Positions 50,911 to 59,734 of a DNA stretch of 64,000 nt are shown piece by piece; position 1 is the first letter of the stretch; every line of letters starts with the position of its first letter. The notes under the pieces are model-generated. The model worked only from the letters and a program-made list of their open reading frames with translations. It made no database searches and was not told where the DNA came from. The translations under genes and the position numbers were made by a program. Origin of the DNA: Pseudobutyrivibrio sp. UBA3626 (GTDB taxonomy: Bacteria > Bacillota > Clostridia > Lachnospirales > Lachnospiraceae); NCBI GenBank assembly GCA_002373675.1, contig DFLF01000012.1:4329-68328 (forward strand), written 5' to 3'.

Positions 50911-52740
50911 GTGACAGATTTGAATAATATTGATATTTCATATTTATCAAAAAAAAATGACACAGAAATAATTGAGAGTATAGGTATGGCAAATTTGCCG
51001 CTTATTGTTCATATTTTTTCGAAAAAATATAATAATAGGGTAGTTTTTACTGATATAGGTAATGATTGTATGATTACCTACGGAAATACTAATATTGCTA
51101 ATATGTCATATTTGGCAACACATCTTCATTTTTTAGATATTAAAAATGACGTTATGGAAATATATGGCAATACATCCATACCATATGATTTCAGAGATTA
51201 TTGTGAATATAAGATTTTAATAAACGGTAATTATGTAAAGTATGAAACATTTGATTTAGGTCTAAATCAGTATTTCAATGGTGATTGTTATGAATTGCGT
51301 AAGGGTTTTAGAATAGAGATTGATTTAAGTGAGTACAAAAATATAAGTATTGATTTCGAGATTATAACTAATGGGATAAAGAGCAAGTTTAATAAGATTA
51401 ATTCTTATAGATTTATGCCGGTTGCAGATATAATAGAGAATCAATATAAGGAGTTTGAAAAATACATTGTAAAGATATGTAAAAATAAGGTTGTGGTAAA
51501 ACCATTGATTAATAAGGATGATGTGGTTCTTTGTGAAAAAAAATATAGAAATGCATTAAAAAAAATCAATTCAGAAGGCTCTTTAGATTCAATAAATATT
51601 CGAAAAGAATACTTTGAAAAAAAATCAAAAAAAACAAATATGATTTGGTTGTTTTTCGACAGATATGATAAGGCTGATGACAATGGCGAGGTTTTATTTG
51701 AGTATGTGTGTAAGCATAATTATAAAAATGTTGACGCTTATTTCATAATATCGATTGATTCTCCTGATTATAGGAGATTGAGTAAAATTGGTAATGTAAT
51801 ACCTGCTTTTTCTGATGAGCATAAACTGTTATTACTTTTAGCTGATTATGTTTTTACATCACAGTTGAATGGATTCGTAGAGAATCCATTTGGAAAAAAT
51901 TGTGAATATTATAGAGATTTATATCATGATTCAAAAGTTGTTTTCTTACAGCATGGTGTTACGAAAGATGATCAAAGCAAATGGTTACACAAATATAAAC
52001 ACAACATGCATGCTATAGTTGTTAGTTCCACCATGGAGAAAACAGAATTTCTTCGAGATGATTACGGACTAAAAGAAGAACAAGTATGGCTTACAGGAAT
52101 GCCAAGATTTGACAGACTCTACCATAACGAAAATAAACAGATATTAATAATGCCTACATGGAGAAAGGGCTTAATGAGTTTAAAAAAAGAAAAAGACATA
52201 CCAATTAGTAGATGGATGGCTAATGATAATATAGAGAATAGCAAATATTTGAAAAAGATTAATTCTTTGTTGAATAGTAAGATGCTCCAACTTATTACTA
52301 AAAAATATGGATATAGAATAGCTTTTATGCCACATCCTTTAAGTCGACAATTTGAGCATCTGTTTAGTGTCCCTGAATGGGTGAAAGTATATTCTGTATA
52401 TGACAATTATAAAGATGTTTTTGCAGAAAGTGATCTGATGATAACAGATTATTCTTCTGTGGCTTTCGATTTTGCTTATCTTAGGAAGCCTATTATTTAT
52501 TATCAGTTTGACAAGAAAAAATTCTTCGCAACTCATACTTATAATAAAGGATATTTTGACTATATAAAAGAAGGTTTTGGACCGGTATGTAAATATCAGT
52601 TTAAGGTTATATATTTGTTAAAACACTATCTTAAAAAAGAATGTAGACTTAAATCTTGTTTTTCTAAGAAAATTGATACTTTCTTTGATAAAGACATATC
52701 AGAATCATGTAAAAAAATAATAGATAATATTATAGAGTAA
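50911..52740 (+). CDS. CDP-glycerol:glycerophosphotransferase-like protein (TagB/TagF type), shorter paralog
   Basis: 609 residues from GTG 50911, 9 bases after GAGGG; ATG 50902 touches that site. The N-terminal about 230 residues are of unknown fold. The C-terminal glycerophosphotransferase domain (about 240-600) shows WLFFDRYDKADDNGEVLF, VFLQHGVTKDD, VWLTGMPRFDRLY, MPTWRKGL and the CDP-binding DLMITDYSSVAFDFAYL. It would add glycerol phosphate (or a similar polyol phosphate) to the polymer. GC content is low and poly-A runs are frequent, unlike the housekeeping genes. Paralog of the next gene. Confidence 0.92.
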   Translation: MTDLNNIDISYLSKKNDTEIIESIGMANLPLIVHIFSKKYNNRVVFTDIGNDCMITYGNTNIANMSYLATHLHFLDIKNDVMEIYGNTSIPYDFRDYCEYKILINGNYVKYETFDLGLNQYFNGDCYELRKGFRIEIDLSEYKNISIDFEIITNGIKSKFNKINSYRFMPVADIIENQYKEFEKYIVKICKNKVVVKPLINKDDVVLCEKKYRNALKKINSEGSLDSINIRKEYFEKKSKKTNMIWLFFDRYDKADDNGEVLFEYVCKHNYKNVDAYFIISIDSPDYRRLSKIGNVIPAFSDEHKLLLLLADYVFTSQLNGFVENPFGKNCEYYRDLYHDSKVVFLQHGVTKDDQSKWLHKYKHNMHAIVVSSTMEKTEFLRDDYGLKEEQVWLTGMPRFDRLYHNENKQILIMPTWRKGLMSLKKEKDIPISRWMANDNIENSKYLKKINSLLNSKMLQLITKKYGYRIAFMPHPLSRQFEHLFSVPEWVKVYSVYDNYKDVFAESDLMITDYSSVAFDFAYLRKPIIYYQFDKKKFFATHTYNKGYFDYIKEGFGPVCKYQFKVIYLLKHYLKKECRLKSCFSKKIDTFFDKDISESCKKIIDNIIE

Positions 52741-52754
52741 GGTGGTATGAAATT

Positions 52755-55391
52755 TTGAAAAAACTAAATGTTGTTGAGTTAATTCTGAGAAAAATCAGAG
52801 CACTTAGCGATAAAGATACTGTAGAGGTAATAGATAAAAAAAAGGTAAAAAAAGAAAAAAAATATACTGTATGGATAGACGGTTTGATGCATGATAAAGG
52901 TGTTTTTCTTATTCAAGGACACATATGTGACACTGACAAAGTCAAAGAAATAATACTAAGAACTGTAGTAGGAGAAAATGCATTGATGCCTCAATTGGAT
53001 TACACCTTTGAGTCGGGAAGAATAGATTTTAAAATTAATTCGAACTTTTTTGTATTTAAAAGCTACCACCTATTTTCTATTGATGTTGTTGACGTCAAGG
53101 GTATTGTAAGAAACACAACTATTTCTATTTCAAGCTTAGGTAAAAAAGTATTAGTTTTTAAGAATAAGTTTATATGGTTTTCCAAAACAGACTTTTGTAT
53201 TGATGTTTTTACAGGTGATTATGGACAAGCTCTTGCCATCAGATATTTACGTGAACGAATCGACGTAGATGATTCGTTATTCATACCGGAGGAAGGAATA
53301 ACTTCAATAGACGTTCTTGAGCGTGATACAGATCTTATACAAGCGTTTATAGAAAAAGAATACAATTCTCGAGAATTGATTCCTGAGATTCAAAACGGAA
53401 TCATTTGTTACTTTCATGCTGCATTAAACAATGCATTGGACGAAAGTGAAGCAATTAATCAAGGCGTAAAAGACCATTCTGCTATTTGGGACAAGATAGC
53501 TGGTATATTAAGAATGGTAAGCGAGGAAAGAATTTTATCATTAAATATGACTTCTTACTTTAAAGACTTTATGCTTTGCGTGCGTGATAGCGGCATGAGC
53601 GAAAAAAATGAAACAAGAATTGATTTGAATGCATTAAGTACAATTATTTATTTTATTACAGCTGATGAAAGAGATATTTGTGTAGAAGGAGGCATGTGGA
53701 TACCATCAAGTGTTGTTGATAAGAAAGTAGAGCCTGTTGCAGATTTGAATGGAAACATAATAAATATATATCAAATTAACGACATAGAAACAGCCTGCAA
53801 ATTTGATCGAGTATATAGGAAAGAAATAGGATTTAGATTAAAAATTGAAAAGAATAAATCGTTTGGAAATATTAGATTTGGTTATAAAATTGCGGATAGT
53901 TATATTTTCCCTATAAATCTAAGGTATCATAATTTGCTTTGTCCGATATCATATAGGACTCAAAGAGGATATTATTATTCTGATGAAGTCCTTTTTAAGG
54001 CTAATAAAGATTCTTTGAAGGTAGTGCCATTTAAAAAAACTGAGATAAGTTCTTATGAGCAGTATTTTAGAAAAGAAATACTCCAAGCAGATTATTCTGA
54101 AACAGATATTCAAGAAATAATTATTATCAGAGATTTTTATTATTTATATAACTATGGATTTGACGAGGAAATCTATAAGGACTTGATGTATCGTATGGAG
54201 AGTATTAGACAAAAGGATAGTGATTTTGAAAGTGCAGAAGAAATTGTTGAAAAGTATATTGGCAGTGATAAGAGCAGCTTTAAAAGGATATGGCTACTAA
54301 TGGATAGGCCTGATAGAGCTGATGATAACGCGGAGGCGCTATTCAGATATCTAAGCAGTGTTGATATGAGTGGGATAGATGTATATTTCTGCTTACAGCA
54401 TAAATCAACAGAGCATGAAGCATTAAAAGAATTTGGTAGCATAATTGAACCATTATCTTTGAGTCATAGGATGCTTCATTGCATTGCTGAGTTTGTAATA
54501 TCATCGCAGATGCAAGAATTCGTAGTAAACCCTTATAATGATGCAAAAGATTTTCTTAAGGATATTATAAGACATCCTAAATTTGTTTTTCTTCAACATG
54601 GCGTAACACATAACGCAAATGGACAAATATTGGGACGATACGGAAGAAATTTCTATGGAATTATTGTAAGCTCAAGACGAGAATATGATTATATTGCGTC
54701 GAAACGGTTTCATTATTTGCAAAAGAACGTGTGGCTCACTGGTATGCCAAGATTTGACCGGTTATATACAGATGATAAAAAGCAAATAACAATAATGCCT
54801 ACATGGAGAAAGTGGCTAACTACAAGGGAATTTGATAACAAAACAGATACAATGGCTTGGAAAGTCAATGAATCAAGTTTTTTTACATCTGAGTATTTTA
54901 CATTTTATAAATCGCTTATTAACGATGTAGAATTGCTATCAGCTGCAAAACGATATGGATATACAATTGCGTTTTTACCACATGTACATTTCCTGAAGTA
55001 TGCCCATGTTTTTTCGGAAACGGAGGATGTAAAAGTATATGATTATGAGGAATCTTATAGGAAAGTTTTTGCTGAAAGCTCGCTTGTGGTAACGGATTAT
55101 AGTTCTGTGGCTTTTGATTTTTCATACTTGTACAAACCCGTTGTATACTGCCAATTTGATGAAGAAAAATTCTATAAAAATCATACAGTAAAAAAAGGTT
55201 ACTTTGATTTTGAAAAGGATGGTTTTGGAGAAGTTGCTAGAGACAAGGAAAATCTTGTTGAAATCATTATTGATTATATCAAGAATGATTGTTGTTTGAA
55301 AGATATGTATAAAAATCGTATAGATGATTTTTTCGTTTTTCATGATAAAAAGTGTTGTGAAAGCATATATAAATATTTAAAGGAGGTTTAA
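52755..55391 (+). CDS. CDP-glycerol:glycerophosphotransferase-like protein (TagF type), longer paralog
   Basis: 878 residues. TTG 52755 is taken as start, 9 bases after AGGTGG; no ATG lies before residue 50. N-terminal about 500 residues contain Ig-like strands and a helical part of unknown role; the C-terminal glycerophosphotransferase domain (about 505-870) has WLLMDRPDRADDNAEALF, VFLQHGVTHN, VWLTGMPRFDRLY, MPTWRKWL and SLVVTDYSSVAFDFSYL. It is close in its catalytic domain to the preceding protein and probably arose from duplication. Together they may act as priming and polymerising enzymes, as TagB and TagF do; this is inference. Confidence 0.92.
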   Translation: MKKLNVVELILRKIRALSDKDTVEVIDKKKVKKEKKYTVWIDGLMHDKGVFLIQGHICDTDKVKEIILRTVVGENALMPQLDYTFESGRIDFKINSNFFVFKSYHLFSIDVVDVKGIVRNTTISISSLGKKVLVFKNKFIWFSKTDFCIDVFTGDYGQALAIRYLRERIDVDDSLFIPEEGITSIDVLERDTDLIQAFIEKEYNSRELIPEIQNGIICYFHAALNNALDESEAINQGVKDHSAIWDKIAGILRMVSEERILSLNMTSYFKDFMLCVRDSGMSEKNETRIDLNALSTIIYFITADERDICVEGGMWIPSSVVDKKVEPVADLNGNIINIYQINDIETACKFDRVYRKEIGFRLKIEKNKSFGNIRFGYKIADSYIFPINLRYHNLLCPISYRTQRGYYYSDEVLFKANKDSLKVVPFKKTEISSYEQYFRKEILQADYSETDIQEIIIIRDFYYLYNYGFDEEIYKDLMYRMESIRQKDSDFESAEEIVEKYIGSDKSSFKRIWLLMDRPDRADDNAEALFRYLSSVDMSGIDVYFCLQHKSTEHEALKEFGSIIEPLSLSHRMLHCIAEFVISSQMQEFVVNPYNDAKDFLKDIIRHPKFVFLQHGVTHNANGQILGRYGRNFYGIIVSSRREYDYIASKRFHYLQKNVWLTGMPRFDRLYTDDKKQITIMPTWRKWLTTREFDNKTDTMAWKVNESSFFTSEYFTFYKSLINDVELLSAAKRYGYTIAFLPHVHFLKYAHVFSETEDVKVYDYEESYRKVFAESSLVVTDYSSVAFDFSYLYKPVVYCQFDEEKFYKNHTVKKGYFDFEKDGFGEVARDKENLVEIIIDYIKNDCCLKDMYKNRIDDFFVFHDKKCCESIYKYLKEV

Positions 55392-55394
55392 GAG

Positions 55395-55838
55395 ATGGTT
55401 ATTGGATATACGACAGGCGTATATGATCTTTTTCACATTGGACACCTCAATCTTTTGAAAAATGCAAAAGGAATGTGCGATAAGTTAGTAGTTGGTGTTA
55501 CTGTTGATGAGCTTGTTTCTTATAAGGGTAAAGAGGCGTTTATTCCATTTGAAGAACGTATAGAAATAGTCAGAGCGATTGAATGTGTGGATGCCGCTGT
55601 GCCTCAGTATGATATGGATAAGTTAAAGGCTTGTAAGGAGTTGGGGGCTTCAATACTGTTTGTAGGTGATGATTGGTATGGTACAGATAAGTGGAATGAA
55701 TATCAAAGACAATTTGATGAGATTGGGATAAAAATAGTTTACTTCCCATATACAAAAGGGGTGTCATCTACAAAGATAAATGATGCACTTTCTGCATTAA
55801 GAGTTGATGTTAAGGACACTCAATTGGGAGGAGGATGA
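55395..55838 (+). CDS. tagD: Glycerol-3-phosphate cytidylyltransferase-like (TagD)
   Basis: 147 residues; nucleotidyltransferase of the TagD/ECT family. HIGH-type motif FHIGHLN (near 14-20), the RIEIVRAIECVDAAV block, GDDWYGTDKW and the C-terminal SSTKIND motif. TagD makes CDP-glycerol, the donor for TagB/F-type enzymes that are encoded just upstream. Slightly longer than TagD (about 130). A related cytidylyltransferase for phosphocholine or ethanolamine cannot be excluded. Start after AAGGAGG; stop overlaps GGAGG of the next gene. Confidence 0.88.
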   Translation: MVIGYTTGVYDLFHIGHLNLLKNAKGMCDKLVVGVTVDELVSYKGKEAFIPFEERIEIVRAIECVDAAVPQYDMDKLKACKELGASILFVGDDWYGTDKWNEYQRQFDEIGIKIVYFPYTKGVSSTKINDALSALRVDVKDTQLGGG

Positions 55839-55840
55839 TT

Positions 55841-56917
55841 ATGTCGCAGCTTATTACGGAATCGGATATAATAGTTGATGTGCCTTATTGTGCTAGTTCT
55901 TTTTTGATGCACAGAATGATTTATGACGGAAAAAAAGCATTTAGCAAAAACTATCCGCCGAGATTGTATAGAGGAAGAAAAAATGTTGACATGGTTTATA
56001 CTAGCGATGACCTTGAAAAATCTCTAAAAAGACAAATTGAAGAGAGTACAGCTGATGGGAAAACAGCTATTGCACTTAGTGGTGGTATTGATTCGGCAAT
56101 TATGGCACGTTTTATGCCCAAAGGTTCTAAATCATATACATTTAAGTGTATAGTACCAGGGAAAAAAGTTGAGGATGAAACTGAACAGGCTGCTAGATAT
56201 GCCGAGGAGTGTGGTTTGAAGCATGAAATAATAGAAATATATTGGGAAGATGCTCTTGATTATTCTCCCCTATTGATGACACATAAAGGTGCTCCGATTC
56301 ATTCTATAGAATTTCAAATTTATAAAGCATGTGCAAAAGCTAAAAATGATGGATTTAAGCGTATTATTTTTGGCGAAAGTGCGGATAATAATTATGGAGG
56401 AATGAGTAAATTAGTTGAGGGGATTTGGCTGTTTGGGGAATATGTTGATAGATATTCATATGTTAAACCCTATCACGTTTTAAAAGATTACAGAATGGTT
56501 TTAGAACCATTTATTAAGCACACGGATGTTAAAGGATATGTTGATCCTCATGAGCATTGTCGAAACGAGTTTTTTAGAGAGGCGATGGGAACCTATAATA
56601 ATCCAGCAGAAACCGCTGGAATAGAAATGATATGTCCTTATGCTAATACTTATATGGCATGTGACATGGATTTCGAACGTATACGGGCAGGAGAGGGGAA
56701 ATACCTGATAAGGGAGATATTTAAAAGGCTTTATCCAGGATGGGATATGCCACAAAAACTTCCAATGCCACGTCCAATGAATGAATGGATGGCTAACTGG
56801 CAGGGACCGCTAAGATCAGAATTTTGGCCTAATTGTACCCAAAATATGACAGGAGACCAGAAATGGCTGGTTTGGTCATTAGAAAAATTTTTAAATATAA
56901 TAGAGGAGAAAGTTTAA
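55841..56917 (+). CDS. Asparagine-synthase-like PP-loop ATPase without glutaminase domain
   Basis: 358 residues from ATG 55841, since AGGAGG (55829-55834) suits it better than ATG 55835. PP-loop ATP-binding motif AIALSGGIDSAIMARF near 77-92 and GESADNNYGGM near 180 mark the synthetase domain of AsnB-type enzymes. The N-terminal class II glutaminase with Cys2 is absent: the first 60 residues are a short different segment. It would activate a carboxylate as AMP ester and pass it to an amine or ammonia. Substrate unknown. Lies between the cytidylyltransferase and DUF362 genes and is translationally coupled to both. Confidence 0.82.
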   Translation: MSQLITESDIIVDVPYCASSFLMHRMIYDGKKAFSKNYPPRLYRGRKNVDMVYTSDDLEKSLKRQIEESTADGKTAIALSGGIDSAIMARFMPKGSKSYTFKCIVPGKKVEDETEQAARYAEECGLKHEIIEIYWEDALDYSPLLMTHKGAPIHSIEFQIYKACAKAKNDGFKRIIFGESADNNYGGMSKLVEGIWLFGEYVDRYSYVKPYHVLKDYRMVLEPFIKHTDVKGYVDPHEHCRNEFFREAMGTYNNPAETAGIEMICPYANTYMACDMDFERIRAGEGKYLIREIFKRLYPGWDMPQKLPMPRPMNEWMANWQGPLRSEFWPNCTQNMTGDQKWLVWSLEKFLNIIEEKV

Positions 56918-58128
56918 TGAAACAAGTTTCAATAGCTAGGTGTGAAAACTATAATACAGATTTGGTGTCAGAGTCTTTAGACAGTCTACTCATAAGCTTG
57001 GGAATGGACGGTGAAAATCCTTTTGGGGCATTTATTAAACCTGGAATGCGAGTAACCATAAAGCCTAACTGGGTTGCATCTAGATGGCGTAAATCATGTA
57101 ATCATGTAGATGACCTTTATTGCGTCATTACACATCCCGCAGTAATAGAAGCTGTAGCAGATAGGGTGGCAATGGCGCTTGAAGGAAAGGGCGAAATCAT
57201 TATTGCTGATAATCCGTCTATAGATGCAGATTTTGAAGAATTGATGGAATTTACCAATATTCGGAGGTTGGAAAACAAATATAATGTTCCGTGTCATATT
57301 TATGATTTGAGACCATTGGTGTGTCCGTCATTGGATGTGTATGGAAAAAAAGACAAAATGGTTGAGGCTTTTGGAGATCCTAACGGGCAGATTGAGATTA
57401 ATCTAGGGGAGAAGTCACTTCTTTGTGATGTCGATTCTAAACTATTTAGAGGTGTTTTTGATGAACGTGAGGAAACAGTGGCATCTCATACGGGTGAAAC
57501 TCAGTTATATACAATGGCAAGGAGTATTTATGATGCAGATGTGTTTATTTCAATACCTAAGTTGAAAACACATCAAAAAGTTGGTGCCACATTAAATCTA
57601 AAGGGTCTTGTTGGTTCCATTACAAAAAAGAATCAGCTAGTACATTGGAGAATAGGAACACCTGAAACTGGAGGAGACGAATATCCCGATAAAGAGAGCT
57701 ACGATAGAGCTTATGCTAGTGGAATACTTCACCGTGGTTCCTGGCCAGGAAATGATACGATATGGCGTATGGTAGTAGACCTATACAAGACTTTGATTAC
57801 AAATGAACATCAAAAGCGCTTTACTGTGATAGATGGAATCATGGGTGGGGAGGGTCAAGGACCGTTTTGCCCAAACTCAAAGATGTCAAAAACTTTGATT
57901 TGCTCTGATGATTTTCTTGCTGCAGATATCGTTGCTGTTAGATACATGGGATTGAATCCACACAAGATAAAATACTTGAGTTATTTTATGGATGAGTGGA
58001 ATATTGATATTGACAATGATATTGCTGTGACTTTGAATGGAAACATTAAGAGGGACTACTTTTCCTCAGTCTCTGCATATGAGGATTTTAAGGTTATTGA
58101 TGCGTGGAAAGATATAAAGATTCATTAG
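56917..58128 (+). CDS. DUF362-domain protein, no ferredoxin motif
   Basis: 403 residues from ATG 56917 (TAATG overlap with the stop of the previous gene; AGAGGAG 9 bases before). DUF362 features: KPGMRVTIKPNWV, THPAVIEAVADRV, IIADNP, FISIPKLKTHQKVGATLNLKGLVG and VIDGIMGGEGQGP. Many DUF362 proteins carry a CxxCxxCxxxC ferredoxin part; here the eight or so cysteines are scattered and no such motif is present. Function of the family is not established. Its place in a surface-polymer operon suggests a role in a modification. Confidence 0.85.
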   Translation: MKQVSIARCENYNTDLVSESLDSLLISLGMDGENPFGAFIKPGMRVTIKPNWVASRWRKSCNHVDDLYCVITHPAVIEAVADRVAMALEGKGEIIIADNPSIDADFEELMEFTNIRRLENKYNVPCHIYDLRPLVCPSLDVYGKKDKMVEAFGDPNGQIEINLGEKSLLCDVDSKLFRGVFDEREETVASHTGETQLYTMARSIYDADVFISIPKLKTHQKVGATLNLKGLVGSITKKNQLVHWRIGTPETGGDEYPDKESYDRAYASGILHRGSWPGNDTIWRMVVDLYKTLITNEHQKRFTVIDGIMGGEGQGPFCPNSKMSKTLICSDDFLAADIVAVRYMGLNPHKIKYLSYFMDEWNIDIDNDIAVTLNGNIKRDYFSSVSAYEDFKVIDAWKDIKIH

Positions 58129-58154
58129 TCGTAATGAGGGAGGTTAAAGAAGTA

Positions 58155-59729
58155 ATGCTTGAGTCTCAGGAGATTCTCCTACAACTTGTAAAGGAGCTGG
58201 ATGATATATGCAAAAGAAATAATATTACATACTACCTTATAGGTGGAAGTGCTCTTGGAGCAGTGAGACATCATGGGTTTTTGCCGTGGGATGATGATGC
58301 TGATATAGTGATGGATCATGAGAATTATATGAGATTTGTTGAAGTTATGAAAAATCCAGCAAATCTACCGCCTAATCGTGCCTATGAAGATCCGTTTATT
58401 GAACCATATACTCAAGTAAATGTTTTTGGCAGGTATTCAGCCGTAGATACTACATGTATATTTGATGTATTGAATTACTATCCTAGTGTACACGGTATAA
58501 AGGTGGATGTATTTCATCTTATACCTTGTCCTGACGAAGGGGAGGAAAGGGATGCATTTTTAGAAAAGTTTCGGTGTTGGGGTGAGCTCGTTCACCCAAT
58601 TGCAAGGAATCGTCAGATGAATGCGGAACTATATCGTTCATTATTAAGTCAGATGGATTGTGTGGGTGTCGGGCGACTTAGGAAGAAGCTATTTGATGAA
58701 TTGCATATAGAAGATTATAAGGACTCATCCCAATATCTATATGTGTACGAGCGGGATCATATTTTTTATAACAAGGATGTATTTGGTGTTCCTAAGTTTT
58801 TCACATTCGAGGATTGCAAGCTTCCAGTACCTACTAAATATACTGAACATTTTAGGATTCTTTTTGGGGATGACTGGTTTCTTATACCCGATGCCGACGG
58901 TCAAATCATGCATCATGTGGCACAAGACACAAAGCGTAGCTATAAAGAATATACTGTTGATTACCTAAAATATGAATCTTCAAATATGCTTGAATTTCAC
59001 AGGGAATTGAAATATTTCACTTTTAAAGTGTGGGAGAAGCAAAGAGATATTGCAGATCATCAAACAGTATTAAGAAAAAAACTCACTGAATTAAAGGCTG
59101 AAATGCTGTGGGAAAGAGAAAAAGATATAATTGTAGAAGCGTTAGAGAATAAGGATTATGCTCTTGTATTTGAATTGTTGGATCCTTATCTTAGTGAACA
59201 GTTTAATACATATTCTGACCGATGGGAGATGTTTTTGGAGGTTAATAAAGAACTATTTGTTACGGCATTAAAAGCATTCTTATATACTTCACAAAATAAG
59301 AAGGCACGAAAATTGCTTTTGATGGCTCCGGACGATTACATTGATGATGAGATTATGAAATATAAGGAGTTACTTGCATGCAAAGATGGTCTGATAAAAA
59401 TGTCAGAGGAGGGTGAAACTTCTTCAAATATGCTTCAGGTAGTAGAGAAAGCTCTTTTATTGCATAGTAATGATAGGGATTTGCTGCTTACTCAGGTAAA
59501 GCTTCTTGTGAATATTGACGCTATTGGTAATCAAAGCGTTATTGAGAAAATATGTGCCGATTTTCCAGAGGATGGTGAGTTCAACGCAGTGAAGGCTAGG
59601 CTTTGTGAATTGACAGGTCGATTGAAACGGGCGAAGGAACTATATGAAGAAGCATTATTACAGACTAAAAATGGAATGGTTATCATGGAATGTAACGAGT
59701 CGATTAAATCTGTTGATATGGAGATGTAA
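58155..59729 (+). CDS. LicD-family phosphotransferase with helical-repeat C-terminus
   Basis: 524 residues from ATG 58155 (GGGAGG is 11 bases before); ATG 58134 is the alternative and would add seven residues. The N-terminal NTase-fold domain has ITYYLIGGSALGAVRHHGFLPWDDDADIVM, the complete LicD motif with metal-binding Asp residues, then KVDVFHLIP and KYTEHFRILFGDDW. LicD enzymes transfer phosphocholine or similar groups from CDP-activated donors to surface glycans. The C-terminal about 200 residues are helical and TPR-like (ARLCELTGRLKRAKELYEEAL). Overlap by reading with the DUF362 gene is none: the start lies 26 bases after its stop. Confidence 0.9.
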   Translation: MLESQEILLQLVKELDDICKRNNITYYLIGGSALGAVRHHGFLPWDDDADIVMDHENYMRFVEVMKNPANLPPNRAYEDPFIEPYTQVNVFGRYSAVDTTCIFDVLNYYPSVHGIKVDVFHLIPCPDEGEERDAFLEKFRCWGELVHPIARNRQMNAELYRSLLSQMDCVGVGRLRKKLFDELHIEDYKDSSQYLYVYERDHIFYNKDVFGVPKFFTFEDCKLPVPTKYTEHFRILFGDDWFLIPDADGQIMHHVAQDTKRSYKEYTVDYLKYESSNMLEFHRELKYFTFKVWEKQRDIADHQTVLRKKLTELKAEMLWEREKDIIVEALENKDYALVFELLDPYLSEQFNTYSDRWEMFLEVNKELFVTALKAFLYTSQNKKARKLLLMAPDDYIDDEIMKYKELLACKDGLIKMSEEGETSSNMLQVVEKALLLHSNDRDLLLTQVKLLVNIDAIGNQSVIEKICADFPEDGEFNAVKARLCELTGRLKRAKELYEEALLQTKNGMVIMECNESIKSVDMEM

Positions 59730-59734
59730 ATGTT

